DNA of 64,000 nucleotides from Kaistia terrae (GCF_026344005.1 NZ_JAPKNH010000008.1:62001-126000); one strand, 5' to 3'. Positions 34,836 to 43,877 are shown, counted from the stretch's first letter. Numbers and translations are program-made. Notes: generated from the letters alone by a model not told the origin.

Positions 34836-36371
34836 ATGCGGCTCACCATTGAAGGCATCGGCAAGGATTTTCCCGGCGTCACGGCGCTTGACGACGTCTC
34901 GTTCGAGATCCTGCCCGGCGAAACCCATGCCCTGATGGGCGAGAACGGCGCCGGCAAGTCGACGCTGATCAAGATCATCACCGGCCTCTATCGGCCGGAT
35001 CGCGGCCGGCTGCTTGTCGACGGCAAGCCCGTCGACTTCACCTCGCCGCGCGACGCGATCGCCGCCGGCATCTCGGCCGTGCACCAGGAGCGCAACCTGA
35101 TACCGCGCTTCACGGTCGGCGAGAACATCATGATCGAGCGGCCGCCGACGCGGAACGGCGTCATCGACTTCGACAAGGTGCATTCCGAAGCGCGGCGATT
35201 CCTCGACATGATCGATCCGACGATCGACACCCGGACGGAAGTCCGGCACCTGTCGGTGGCGCAGATGCAGATCGTCGAGATCGCCAAGGCGCTGTCGCTG
35301 GAAGCCCGCGTGCTGCTGCTCGATGAGCCGACCGCCTCGATCACCGGCCATGAGGCCGACGCGCTGTTCGCCGTCGTCCGCCGCCTGCGCGACGAGGGCA
35401 AGGCGATCGTCTTCGTCTCCCACAAGCTCGAAGAAGTGATGGCGATTTCGGACCGCGTCACCGTGCTGCGCGACGGCCGCATCGCGGCCGCCGGCCAGCC
35501 GATCGCCCAGATGGATCGCGGCAAGATCGTCACCGCCATGATCGGCCGCGAAGAGCGCGTCGCCGAGATGGGGACGCGCAGCGTCGACCGCACGAAGACC
35601 GTGATGGAGGCGCGCAACGTCGCCACCTCGCTCGGCCACAAGAATGTAAGCTTCCAGCTGCACAAGGGCGAGATTCTCGGCCTGTACGGCCTCGTCGGCG
35701 CCGGCCGCACGGAGCTGGCGCGCGCGCTGATCGGCGACGCCAGGATCGTCTCGGGCGAACTGCGCCTGAACGGCAATCCGGTCACGATCCCGGACGTGCC
35801 GACGGCGATCCGCCGCCACCGACTTGGCTACATCTCCGAGGATCGCAAGGCCGAGGGCCTGATCCTCACCCATCCGATCCGCTCCAACATTGCCATCTCG
35901 GTCTGGCGGCGCATTGCCTCGGCGCTCGGCCTGATCACCCGCGCCGACGAGCGGCGCATCGCTCATCCGCTCGTCGAAAAGCTCGAAGTGAAGACGCCGT
36001 CGATCGAACAGGCGGTGGGCAAGCTTTCGGGCGGCAACCAGCAAAAGGTGTCGATCGCCAAATGGCTGGCGGCGGGCGTCGAGATCCTGATCATCGACGA
36101 ACCGACCGTCGGCATCGACATCAAGACCAAGACGGCGATCCACGAGCTGATCGGCGAGATCACGCGGGAGGGACTTTCCGTCCTGCTGATCTCCAGCGAC
36201 ATGCCGGAGATGATCACGCTCGCCGACCGGATCCTGGTGATGCGCGACTTCGCCATCGCCGGCACGATCGAAAATACGCGCCGCTATGAGCCGATGAGCC
36301 GCGAGATCATGGGCCTGATCCATGCCGGCAGCGCCGACGCTGCCCCGGCCGCCGAGACGGCGCATGGCTGA
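34836..36371 (+). CDS. CUT2 sugar ABC transporter ATPase with two nucleotide-binding domains (RbsA-like)
   Basis: 511-residue tandem ATPase, the normal RbsA/MglA length. The N-terminal half has GENGAGKST (Walker A, about residues 38-46), a degenerate signature LSVAQMQ and LLLDEPTAS; the C-terminal half has a degenerate Walker A (GLVGAGRTEL), a proper LSGGNQQKV signature and LIIDEPTVGID. The asymmetry is usual for the family. It follows the permeases by 2 bp and is followed by the tandem-domain GntR regulator. Confidence 0.93.
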   Translation: MRLTIEGIGKDFPGVTALDDVSFEILPGETHALMGENGAGKSTLIKIITGLYRPDRGRLLVDGKPVDFTSPRDAIAAGISAVHQERNLIPRFTVGENIMIERPPTRNGVIDFDKVHSEARRFLDMIDPTIDTRTEVRHLSVAQMQIVEIAKALSLEARVLLLDEPTASITGHEADALFAVVRRLRDEGKAIVFVSHKLEEVMAISDRVTVLRDGRIAAAGQPIAQMDRGKIVTAMIGREERVAEMGTRSVDRTKTVMEARNVATSLGHKNVSFQLHKGEILGLYGLVGAGRTELARALIGDARIVSGELRLNGNPVTIPDVPTAIRRHRLGYISEDRKAEGLILTHPIRSNIAISVWRRIASALGLITRADERRIAHPLVEKLEVKTPSIEQAVGKLSGGNQQKVSIAKWLAAGVEILIIDEPTVGIDIKTKTAIHELIGEITREGLSVLLISSDMPEMITLADRILVMRDFAIAGTIENTRRYEPMSREIMGLIHAGSADAAPAAETAHG

Positions 36372-36446
36372 GACGCTGCCGACCAGGGCCGCCGCCATTT
36401 CGGGTGACGGCTTCGGTTCGGCTGGCCGTGAGGAGAACACGTCGCG

Positions 36447-37448
36447 ATGAGCGCGGTTTCCGAGACCGGCGATGCCGGGCTGCCGCTCTATGAGGTGATC
36501 TATCGCGTGTTGCGGCAGCACATTGTCGACGGCGTCTTGCCGGATGGGCTCGTCGTCGGCGAGACAGCGCTAGCACGCGCCTTCCAGTCGAGCCGCATCC
36601 CGGCCGGTGCCGCGCTAAAACGGCTGGAGGACGAAGGACTCGTCACCCGTTTCGGCGGACGCGGGCTGATGATCGGCGGCGATGCCACGGCGCCGCCGCT
36701 GCGCCTGGACCTGATCGACGCCGGGCTGACGCTGCCACGGACGCGGATGCTGGAGCCGAAGACCCGCAACCGCCGCGCCGCGATCTATCCCGAGATCGAG
36801 CATATCGTCGCCTGCTGCCTGCCCTATGGCCGCTTCCAGCTGAACGAGAGCCTGCTGGCCGACTATTACGGCGTCAGCCGCACGGTCGCGCATGAGGTGC
36901 TCACGCGCCTCGACCGCGCCGGCCTTGTCACCCAGGACGTCAATCAGCGCTGGTATGCCGGCCCCCTGACGCCGGAACTGCTGCGCGAACATTTCGAAGT
37001 GCGCTGGCTGCTTGAGCCGATCGCGCTGGAACAGGCGCTGCCGCATCTCGACCAGGCCGACCTGCGCGTCCGGCACGAGCGGATCCGGCGCGTGCAGGCG
37101 GGAACGCGCACGCCGGCCGGGCTGGAGCAACTCGAAAACGACCTGCATGTCGAAACCGTGCTCCGTTGCAGCAACAGCCAGCTTCGCGATGCGATCCGTC
37201 GCAGCCAGTTGCCCCTGATCGCCATGCACGAGACATTTCAACGACACCGCGACACCGACGAGATCGAGATCATGCTGGGCGAGCATCTGGAGGTGTTCGA
37301 ACAGTTGCTGGCCGGGCGGCCGGCGCTGGCGCAGCAGGCGCTTGCCGGCCACCTGAAGCGCTCGGTCATCTCCAACCTCGAACGATTGACGAAGCTTGAC
37401 CTGCAGGGGCGCCGGCACCGCGTTCCCTTCCTGATCGCCGTCGGCTGA
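36447..37448 (+). CDS. GntR-family regulator with two winged-helix domains and an FCD domain
   Basis: 333-residue regulator, about 90 residues longer than usual. The first winged helix is at about residues 12-75 (LYEVIYRVLRQHIVDGVL, GETALARAFQ, LKRLEDEGLV), and a second GntR-like winged helix at about 112-165 (YPEIEHIVACCLPYGRFQLN, ESLLADYYGVSRTVAHEVL, LDRAGLV). A helical FCD-like domain follows (about 168-320). Two DNA-binding modules in one chain could recognise a tandem site or bridge sites. It is downstream of the CUT2 transporter genes and likely regulates them; effector unknown. Confidence 0.82.
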   Translation: MSAVSETGDAGLPLYEVIYRVLRQHIVDGVLPDGLVVGETALARAFQSSRIPAGAALKRLEDEGLVTRFGGRGLMIGGDATAPPLRLDLIDAGLTLPRTRMLEPKTRNRRAAIYPEIEHIVACCLPYGRFQLNESLLADYYGVSRTVAHEVLTRLDRAGLVTQDVNQRWYAGPLTPELLREHFEVRWLLEPIALEQALPHLDQADLRVRHERIRRVQAGTRTPAGLEQLENDLHVETVLRCSNSQLRDAIRRSQLPLIAMHETFQRHRDTDEIEIMLGEHLEVFEQLLAGRPALAQQALAGHLKRSVISNLERLTKLDLQGRRHRVPFLIAVG

Positions 37449-37521
37449 GACAATCACGATCCCGCTGGAACCGAACTCGCACGGGCGTGTTTTCTCGATG
37501 AGACACTCGAGGAGACGCAGC

Positions 37522-37698
37522 ATGTCGACGCCTTATGACAAGGAAAAGCCCGGCGGCAACAGCAGCTTTGGCAATCCCAACCGGCCCGCTGACATCCAGG
37601 GCGACAAGCCCGACAAGCAGGCCGAGCCGCACGACCCGGCGAAGCCACCGGCTCCGACCGACAAGACGCCGCCCGGCGTTCCGCGCCAGGATGGCTGA
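37522..37698 (+). CDS. Small proline/lysine/aspartate-rich hypothetical protein
   Basis: 58-residue hydrophilic protein with no signal peptide, membrane segment or recognised domain; rich in Pro, Lys, Asp and Gly (for example PADIQGDKPDKQAEPHDP) and almost certainly disordered. A GGAGA about 10 bp upstream of ATG 37522 is the main argument that it is translated. It lies alone between the GntR regulator and an SDR gene. Function unknown. Confidence 0.55.
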   Translation: MSTPYDKEKPGGNSSFGNPNRPADIQGDKPDKQAEPHDPAKPPAPTDKTPPGVPRQDG

Positions 37699-37967
37699 TC
37701 ACTGACGCCTGACACAGTTTCGGCCGATGCGCAGTCTGACCCGTCGGCCCGAAGGCGACGGGCCCGAATTCTCCCCCGATTCCGGCCCGTCGCCATCTGT
37801 ATCGCGCGTGCTCGCTGAAATCAGCCCGAGCCCGGAGCGTCCATCCCCTTGAGAACCTGCGTGAAAACATCCGGATTCGTCGCCTGAGCGGCGCATCCTT
37901 CGTGACGGCAAGGGTATCCTTGGCTAGATTGCCGCCACCGCAAGCGCAGGTTCTCAGGAGGAACGGC

Positions 37968-38741
37968 ATGTATCTCGAAAAGCTCCGTCTGGACGGCAAG
38001 GTTGCTCTCGTGACGGGTGGCGGCCAGGCCATCGGCCTTGCCAGCGTCGAGGCCCTCGCCGAGGCGGGCGCGAAGGTCATCATCGCCGATCGCGACGGCG
38101 CCATCGCCGAGACCGGCCGCGACAGCCTGAAGGCCAAGGGCTACGACGTCGACATCGCGATCATGGACGTGACCAATTCGGCGCGCGTCAACGAGGTTGC
38201 CGACGAAGTCATCGCCAAGCACGGCCATATCGATGTCCTGGTCAACAATGCCGGCATCGCCCGCAGCATGACCCCGGCCGAGACCGTCACGGACGAGCAT
38301 TGGCTGAACGTCATCGACGTCAATCTGAACGGCACGTTCTGGTGCTGCCGCGCCTTCGGCAACCACATGTTGAAGGCGGGCCGCGGCTCGATCGTCAACA
38401 TCGGCTCGATGTCCGGCTTCATCGTCAACAAGCCGCAGGAGCAGGCCTTCTACAATGCCTCCAAGGCCGGCGTGCACCATCTGACCAAGTCTCTGGCGGC
38501 CGAATGGGGCGCACGTGGCGTCCGCGTCAACGCCGTCGCGCCGACCTATATCAACACGCCGCTCAACGCCTTCGTGAAGACCGACGCGAAGATGTATGAC
38601 GCCTGGATCGGCGGCACGCCGATGGCGCGCATGGGAGAAGTCGAGGAAATCGCCTCGGTCGTTCTGTTCCTCGCCGGCGACGCCGCCAGCCTGATGACCG
38701 GATCGGTCGTCGTCGTCGATGGCGGCTATACCTGCTGGTAG
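37968..38741 (+). CDS. SDR-family oxidoreductase (polyol/sugar dehydrogenase-like)
   Basis: 257-residue short-chain dehydrogenase with TGGGQAIG cofactor turn, DVLVNNAGIA, catalytic Ser (IVNIGSMSG) and Tyr-x3-Lys (YNASK), and C-terminus VVVDGGYTCW, which is common in polyol and sugar dehydrogenases of this family. CAGGAGGAA lies 8 bp before ATG 37968; the 270-bp gap upstream otherwise holds no gene or repeat that I recognise. It probably works with the CUT2 sugar system upstream but is separately transcribed. Confidence 0.82.
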   Translation: MYLEKLRLDGKVALVTGGGQAIGLASVEALAEAGAKVIIADRDGAIAETGRDSLKAKGYDVDIAIMDVTNSARVNEVADEVIAKHGHIDVLVNNAGIARSMTPAETVTDEHWLNVIDVNLNGTFWCCRAFGNHMLKAGRGSIVNIGSMSGFIVNKPQEQAFYNASKAGVHHLTKSLAAEWGARGVRVNAVAPTYINTPLNAFVKTDAKMYDAWIGGTPMARMGEVEEIASVVLFLAGDAASLMTGSVVVVDGGYTCW

Positions 38742-40190
38742 TCAGGCCGCGTTGGCGAACGCGGCCACCCGCCGCAGATCCTCGAGAAAGCGCGCGTGCT
38801 CGCGCGCTTTCATCGCCTCGTCCGGCAGCCGCAGCAGGTAGGACGGATGAATCGTCGCCAGCAGCGGCGCACCCTCCAGCGTTTCCAGCCTTCGCTGCCG
38901 CGCCACTTCCAGCGTCATTGGCTGTCCCGTCAGGCTTCGCACCGCCGTCAGGCCCAGCGCCACCACCAGACGCGGCCGGAGAATGTCCAGCTCCTGTTTC
39001 AACCACCAGCGGCAGGCCTGGATTTCCGAGACATTCGGCTTCTGGTGCAGGCGTCTTTTGCCGCGCGGCACGAATTTGAAGTGCTTCACCGCATTGGTGA
39101 CATAGACGCGGCCGCGATCGATGCCGACCTCTTCCAGCGCCGCGTCAAACACCTTGCCGGCGGGGCCGACGAAGGGCCGCCCGGCCAGATCTTCCTGATC
39201 GCCCGGCTGCTCGCCGACAAAGACGATCCCGGCGTCCTCCGGCCCTTCGCCGAATACGGTTTGAGTCGCCGGCACCCCCAGCGGACAGCGCCGGCATCCG
39301 GATGCGGCCTCGCGCAATGCCTGGATCGAGCCCAGAGGCTCCACCACCGATGCGACGGGAATTTCGACCCGCGTCCGCTGCGGGCGGGGGTTCGGCGCGG
39401 TGGCCGCGAGAGCAACCATATCGACGCTTCGGCGCTCCGCCTGGTCGATCAGCGGCTTGATGAGCGAGGCTTCCGGCAGATTGCGCCAGTATTTTTTCGG
39501 CATCTCCGACATCATCGCCTGCACCTTGAGCCGGGCCGGATTGAAGATCGCCGCGTAATAGCGCCGCCAGAGATCTTCCAGCTTGTCCTCGGTCGGCGCT
39601 TCGCTGCGCTCGACGCCCTCCGACAGTCGGAGAATCTCGCCGTCCCAGTGGACGCTGCGCTCCGGCGTCAGGATCGACCAGCGCATCGACGCGAACCGGC
39701 GCGCGAAGAACGGCGCCGCCGCCTCGACGATATGGTGTTCCGGCTCGAACCAGGCGACGAAGCACTCGCCCGCCTCGGTCTCCACAGTTCGAAAGCGCAC
39801 GAAGGCGTGCATCTTGTGAATGTCGCGCCGGACTGACCTTGCAAGACCATTTAGCCGGACGACCAAGGGATCCACGCTATCCTCAAGTGCGTCATGATTA
39901 TCCTTGAGCCGGCAAATCATCTGGTAGAGCAGCGCGAAGCGTTCGGGATCGCGGTGCAGGATGACCGTTTCGGCGAGACCCAGAAAGGCTCGCGGCACGG
40001 AAAAGGCCGGGCCTTCCGGAGCGGACGACGCCTGCGGCGAGGCAGGCAACCCGCCGAAAAGATCCGACTCGGCCGCGCCCTCGACCACCCAGGCGATATC
40101 GGCGGGATCGACATCTTGCCGCGCCAGCCGCCGGGCCGCCTCGCGCCACCCCCGGATGTTGGTCGGCCCTGTGAGCGCGATCCGGTGCAT
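38742..40190 (-). CDS. udgX: DUF4130-UdgX fusion, uracil-DNA-binding glycosylase-superfamily protein
   Basis: 482-residue two-domain protein. The N-terminal part (about 1-230) is the DUF4130 module that accompanies radical-SAM DNA-repair candidates; the C-terminal part (about 270-475) is UdgX: GEQPGDQEDLAGRPFVGPAG uracil-site motif, and the diagnostic R-loop KRRLHQKP whose His forms a covalent bond with the abasic deoxyribose after uracil excision in the mycobacterial enzyme, plus ATIHPSYLLR. The radical-SAM gene lies 2 bp upstream. It is convergent with, and directly abuts, the SDR at 38741. Role in DNA repair follows from the family; the joint pathway is not established. Confidence 0.9.
   Translation of the reverse strand: MHRIALTGPTNIRGWREAARRLARQDVDPADIAWVVEGAAESDLFGGLPASPQASSAPEGPAFSVPRAFLGLAETVILHRDPERFALLYQMICRLKDNHDALEDSVDPLVVRLNGLARSVRRDIHKMHAFVRFRTVETEAGECFVAWFEPEHHIVEAAAPFFARRFASMRWSILTPERSVHWDGEILRLSEGVERSEAPTEDKLEDLWRRYYAAIFNPARLKVQAMMSEMPKKYWRNLPEASLIKPLIDQAERRSVDMVALAATAPNPRPQRTRVEIPVASVVEPLGSIQALREAASGCRRCPLGVPATQTVFGEGPEDAGIVFVGEQPGDQEDLAGRPFVGPAGKVFDAALEEVGIDRGRVYVTNAVKHFKFVPRGKRRLHQKPNVSEIQACRWWLKQELDILRPRLVVALGLTAVRSLTGQPMTLEVARQRRLETLEGAPLLATIHPSYLLRLPDEAMKAREHARFLEDLRRVAAFANAA
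38745..38766. terminator. Hairpin shared by convergent genes
   Basis: GGCCGCGTT (38745-38753) pairs perfectly with AACGCGGCC (38758-38766) around GGCG. It begins 3 bases after the SDR stop and lies within the last codons of the udgX gene on the other strand. It could end SDR transcription; there is no T-run. Confidence 0.45.
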
Positions 40191-40192
40191 CG

Positions 40193-41413
40193 CTAGAACG
40201 GCAATTGCATCTGCGTCGGCTTCGGCCGCAGCAAGGCGGAGAGGCGCTCGGAATCGAGCAGGCCGGACGGCTTGTGATCGCCGAGCACGACGAAGGGCAT
40301 CAGCTTGGCGAGCGGCAGGCGCAGTTGCACCAGATCGTCGCTGCGGATCGTCCGGTAGCGACGCGCCGAAATCAGCCGCTCGACCGTCTTCGACCCGAGC
40401 CCCGGCACGCGCAAAAGTTCTTCGCGGGGAGCGCGGTTGAGATCGACGGGAAAGCGGTCGCGATTGGCCAGGGCCCAGGCGAGCTTCGGGTCGATGTCGA
40501 GATCGAGCATGCCGCCCTTACCGCCGATTTCCGAGACCTGGAAGCCGTAGAAGCGCAGCAGCCAGTCGGCCTGATACAGCCGATGCTCCCGCATCAGCGG
40601 CGGCGCCTTGGGCGGCAATTTAAGGCTTGAATCCGGGATCGGGCTGAAGGCCGAATAATAGACCCGCTTCAGCCGGTACGAGCCATAGAGATTGGCCGAG
40701 AGATCGAGGATCGACCGATCGGTCGAGGCGTCGGCGCCGATGATCATCTGCGTGCTCTGCCCGGCCGGCGCGAAGCGGCGGGCGTGCTTCAGGTGCTTTT
40801 CCGACTTCGCCTCATCCAGCTTGAGACGTAAACGGCCCATCGTGCGGCGAATCGAGGGAATGCTCTTTTCCGGCGCAAGGGCCGTCAACGCCGCCTCGGT
40901 CGGCAATTCGACATTGATCGACAGGCGATCGGCATAGAGCCCCGCTTCGGTGATCAACGCCTCGCTCGCCTCGGGGATCGTCTTCAGGTGGATGTAGCCG
41001 TGAAAGCCGTGATCGAGCCGCAGCGATTTCGCCACCGCCACCACCTGCTCCATCGTGTAGTCGGGGTTTCGGATGATGCCCGACGAGAGGAACAGCCCCT
41101 CGATATAATTGCGGCGGTAGAAATCCAGCGTCAGCTTGACGATTTCGGCGACCGTGAAGCGGGCGCGCGGCACGTTGGACGAGGCTCGGTTGACGCAATA
41201 GAGGCAATCGAAATTGCAGGCATTGGTCAGCAGCACTTTCAGCAGCGAGATGCAGCGGCCGTCGGGCGCATAGGAATGGCAGATGCCCATGCCTTCGGTC
41301 GAGCCGATGCCCTTGCCGGCGGCGGCATGTTTCTTGTCGGTGCCGCTAGAGGCGCAGGACGCATCATACTTGGCGGCATCCGCCAGGATCCCAAGCTTTT
41401 CCAGCATATCCAT
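40193..41413 (-). CDS. Radical SAM protein paired with UdgX (putative DNA modification/repair)
   Basis: 406-residue radical S-adenosylmethionine enzyme. The 4Fe-4S motif is CNFDCLYC (C-x3-C-x2-C) at about residue 72, and a C-terminal helix-hairpin-helix (LLRVPGLGSKTVERLISARR, about 340-360) suggests DNA contact. Families of this type are consistently linked to UdgX/DUF4130 genes, as here with a 2-bp gap. The chemistry on DNA is not known; it has been proposed as a repair enzyme. It is the first gene of the two-gene operon. Confidence 0.88.
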   Translation of the reverse strand: MDMLEKLGILADAAKYDASCASSGTDKKHAAAGKGIGSTEGMGICHSYAPDGRCISLLKVLLTNACNFDCLYCVNRASSNVPRARFTVAEIVKLTLDFYRRNYIEGLFLSSGIIRNPDYTMEQVVAVAKSLRLDHGFHGYIHLKTIPEASEALITEAGLYADRLSINVELPTEAALTALAPEKSIPSIRRTMGRLRLKLDEAKSEKHLKHARRFAPAGQSTQMIIGADASTDRSILDLSANLYGSYRLKRVYYSAFSPIPDSSLKLPPKAPPLMREHRLYQADWLLRFYGFQVSEIGGKGGMLDLDIDPKLAWALANRDRFPVDLNRAPREELLRVPGLGSKTVERLISARRYRTIRSDDLVQLRLPLAKLMPFVVLGDHKPSGLLDSERLSALLRPKPTQMQLPF

Positions 41414-41512
41414 CGTCGCGCACCCTCATAGTGTTCACGATATGTTCTAGGGCTATCAAGCGATGACGACAAGGGCCTGCCGGTTGCAACGGCGGCAAGC
41501 CGGGCGCGAGTT

Positions 41513-42562
41513 TCAGGGTTGCAGCGGCGGGTCGCTTTCGCCGGGGACCAGTTCCATCGGCCAGATCTTCTGCACCACGCCCTGCGGATAAAGATCCTTG
41601 TAGGCCGGCATGGTGGCGAGCAGGGATTGCGCCAGTTCCACGCCGACGTCGTGCAGCGACAACCGGTGACAGGTTAGCGTCGGCGACAGGAAGCGGGCTT
41701 GCGGGCTCTGGCGGAGACCGATGATCGCCATGTCCCGGCCCGGCATCAGCCCGGCGTCATGCAGGCGGCGATAAATCCCGATCGCGAGGCTCTCATTGAC
41801 GAGCACGACCGCCGTCGGACGGTCCGGCAAGGCCAGCAGCTTGTCGCAGATGGCGTAGCCGCCGCGCTCGGTAATCTCGCCGCGAATGACGATGTCCGGA
41901 TCATAGGCAATGCCATGCTCGGCCAGGGCGCGGCGGTACGAATCCTCGAAAATGTAGCTCAGATTGATGCCGCTCGCCGTGTTGGCGAGTGCGATTCGGC
42001 GATGGCCGCGCGCCACCAGCCGCGCCACCGCCCCCGTGGCGACGCTATCGAAATCCATGTCGATCCAGGAGTGTTCGCCGCCCGACTGGCTGCGTCCGAG
42101 AGTGACGAACGGAATGCCGCGCTCGATCAGGAAATCGATCCGCGGGTCGATGCGCTGGGTCGCCGAAATGATCAGCCCATCGGCGAACTGGCGCGAGACG
42201 ACGCGGCGGACATGGTCGAACGGATCGTCTTCCGACGAACAGGGCAGCACCACCAGGTCGAGCTTGTGGCGGGCGAAGACGGCCTGCACGCCATCGAACA
42301 CGCTCATGAAGAACGTGTCGCCCTGCGACTTGGTCTCGACATTGGTCTCGATGGTGAAACCGATGACGTTGGTTGTTCCCTGGCGCAGGCTGCGGCCGGA
42401 CTGATTGGCAACATAGCCCATGGCCTCCGCCGCGGCGAGAACGCGCTTGCGGGTCTCGGGATTGACATCGGCACGCCCGTTCAGCGCCCGCGACACGGTG
42501 CCGATCGAGACGTTCAGATGCTGCGCCAGTTCCTTGATGCTCAACGGAGCGTCTCCTCCCAT
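41513..42562 (-). CDS. LacI-family transcriptional regulator
   Basis: 349-residue regulator: N-terminal LacI helix-turn-helix with hinge (about residues 7-60: SIKELAQHLNVSIGTVSRAL, NPETRKRVLAAAEAMGY) and a periplasmic-binding-like sugar domain (about 65-340). Divergent from the Gfo/Idh gene at 42781. Two near-identical 14-bp palindromes in the intergenic region match the AANCGNTT core (here AAACGTTT) of LacI-family operators, so it very likely represses the divergent uptake operon and perhaps itself. Confidence 0.92.
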   Translation of the reverse strand: MGGDAPLSIKELAQHLNVSIGTVSRALNGRADVNPETRKRVLAAAEAMGYVANQSGRSLRQGTTNVIGFTIETNVETKSQGDTFFMSVFDGVQAVFARHKLDLVVLPCSSEDDPFDHVRRVVSRQFADGLIISATQRIDPRIDFLIERGIPFVTLGRSQSGGEHSWIDMDFDSVATGAVARLVARGHRRIALANTASGINLSYIFEDSYRRALAEHGIAYDPDIVIRGEITERGGYAICDKLLALPDRPTAVVLVNESLAIGIYRRLHDAGLMPGRDMAIIGLRQSPQARFLSPTLTCHRLSLHDVGVELAQSLLATMPAYKDLYPQGVVQKIWPMELVPGESDPPLQP

Positions 42563-42666
42563 CGCCAGGCCGACCTGCCGAAGCGGAACGCCTTGCGTAC
42601 ATCATTTTCAGCGGGGCGTGCACCCAGCCAGCACACATCGACCGCAGGTTGCTTCGTTCCCCACAC

Positions 42667-42744
42667 TTGACAAGCGTACCTCAATTTGGTGTCATCGTAA
42701 ACGTTTACGGCCTTGTTGCACCGCACCGTAAACGTTTGCGGTGC
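42667..42744 (+). promoter_or_regulatory. Promoter with two LacI-type operators
   Basis: TTGACA (42667-42672), 17 bp, TGTCAT (42690-42695) is a good promoter for the operon at 42781. CGTAAACGTTTACG (42696-42709) is a perfect 14-bp palindrome placed directly on the expected start point; CGTAAACGTTTGCG (42727-42740), the centre of a 22-bp dyad (42723-42744), is a second site. Centres are 31 bp apart, about three helical turns, so two repressor dimers can bind one face. Confidence 0.8.
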
Positions 42745-42780
42745 AACGATTGAGGAATTGGCCGTGGGAGGAAAATCGGA

Positions 42781-43803
42781 ATGCAACGTGCCGTATTGAT
42801 CGGTTGCGGAGCGATGAGCCGCGCCTGGCTCGCCGCCGCCAAGACCATCGACAATCTCCAGATCGTCGGCCTCGCCGACATCAACCCCGACGCGGCCCGT
42901 GCCCGCGCGGCGGAGTTCGAGCTTGGCGATATCGTCATCGCCACCAACATCGAAGACCTGATCGCCGAGGCCAAGCCGGATGTCGTCTTCGACGTCGTCA
43001 TCCCCGGCGCCCGCCATCACATCGTCTCGACTGCGCTCGCCGCCGGTTGCCATGTCCTCTCCGAAAAGCCGATGGCCGAGACCCTCGACCAGGCGCGCGA
43101 CCTGATCGCCCGCGCCAAGGAAGCCGGCAAGCTGCATGTCGTCGTGCAGAACCGCCGCTATCTCGAAGGCGTTCGCCGCATCCGCAACGCCATCGACCAG
43201 GGCGCCATCGGCGACGTCACCTCGATCCATTGCGACTTCTTCCTCGCGCCGCATTTCGGCGGATTTCGCGAGGAAATGGACCATGTGCTGCTGCTCGACA
43301 TGGCCATCCACACCTTCGACGCCGCCCGCTTCATGTCGGCCAACGTGCCGGAAGCCGTCTATTGCCGCGAATGGAACCCGAAGAACTCCTGGTACAAGCA
43401 GGGCTCCTCGGCCGCGGCGATCTTCGAGTTCGGCGAGGGCGTGATCTTCAACTACCGCGGCAGCTGGTGCGCCGACGGGCTGATGACGAGCTGGGAATCA
43501 GCCTGGCGCATCGTCGGCACCAAGGGAACGCTCGTCTGGGACGGGCACCAGGACATTCGCGCCGAGATCGCCGGCAAGGCGATCGACGGCCTCTTCTCTG
43601 AGGTGGCTGCCAGCGAGATCCCTCCACTCGCAGAGTCCGACCGGACCGGTGGCCACCTCGGGGTCATGCAGGATTTCATCGCCGCAACGCGCGGCGGGCC
43701 GGAGCCGGAAACGGTCGGCCACCAGAACATCAACAGCCTCGCCATGGTCTTCGGTGCGATCGAAAGCGCCGAGACCGGACGTCGCGTCGAAATCACGATC
43801 TGA
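42781..43803 (+). CDS. Gfo/Idh/MocA-family oxidoreductase
   Basis: 340-residue NAD(P)-dependent dehydrogenase of sugars or inositol-like polyols. N-terminal Rossmann fold (LIGCGAMSRAW, about residues 6-16), the conserved catalytic Lys in SEKPMAET (about residue 97) and a C-terminal alpha/beta domain with DMAIHTFDAARF carrying the active-site Asp/His. GGGAGGAA lies 10 bp before the start. First gene of the LacI-controlled operon: oxidoreductase, TIM-barrel isomerase, binding protein, two permeases. Substrate unknown, likely the imported sugar or a derivative. Confidence 0.88.
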   Translation: MQRAVLIGCGAMSRAWLAAAKTIDNLQIVGLADINPDAARARAAEFELGDIVIATNIEDLIAEAKPDVVFDVVIPGARHHIVSTALAAGCHVLSEKPMAETLDQARDLIARAKEAGKLHVVVQNRRYLEGVRRIRNAIDQGAIGDVTSIHCDFFLAPHFGGFREEMDHVLLLDMAIHTFDAARFMSANVPEAVYCREWNPKNSWYKQGSSAAAIFEFGEGVIFNYRGSWCADGLMTSWESAWRIVGTKGTLVWDGHQDIRAEIAGKAIDGLFSEVAASEIPPLAESDRTGGHLGVMQDFIAATRGGPEPETVGHQNINSLAMVFGAIESAETGRRVEITI

Positions 43804-43877
43804 CCCTTTGCCGGGTCGCGTCTTGTTGACGCGAACCGCACCGCACTTCGCCCGAAAACGTTCTAGGGAATGATGTT

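Noticed and set aside
43870-43877. ATG codons just upstream of the isomerase
   Set aside because: Both are out of frame and meet a stop within three codons; TTG 43878 fits the AGGGA spacing.
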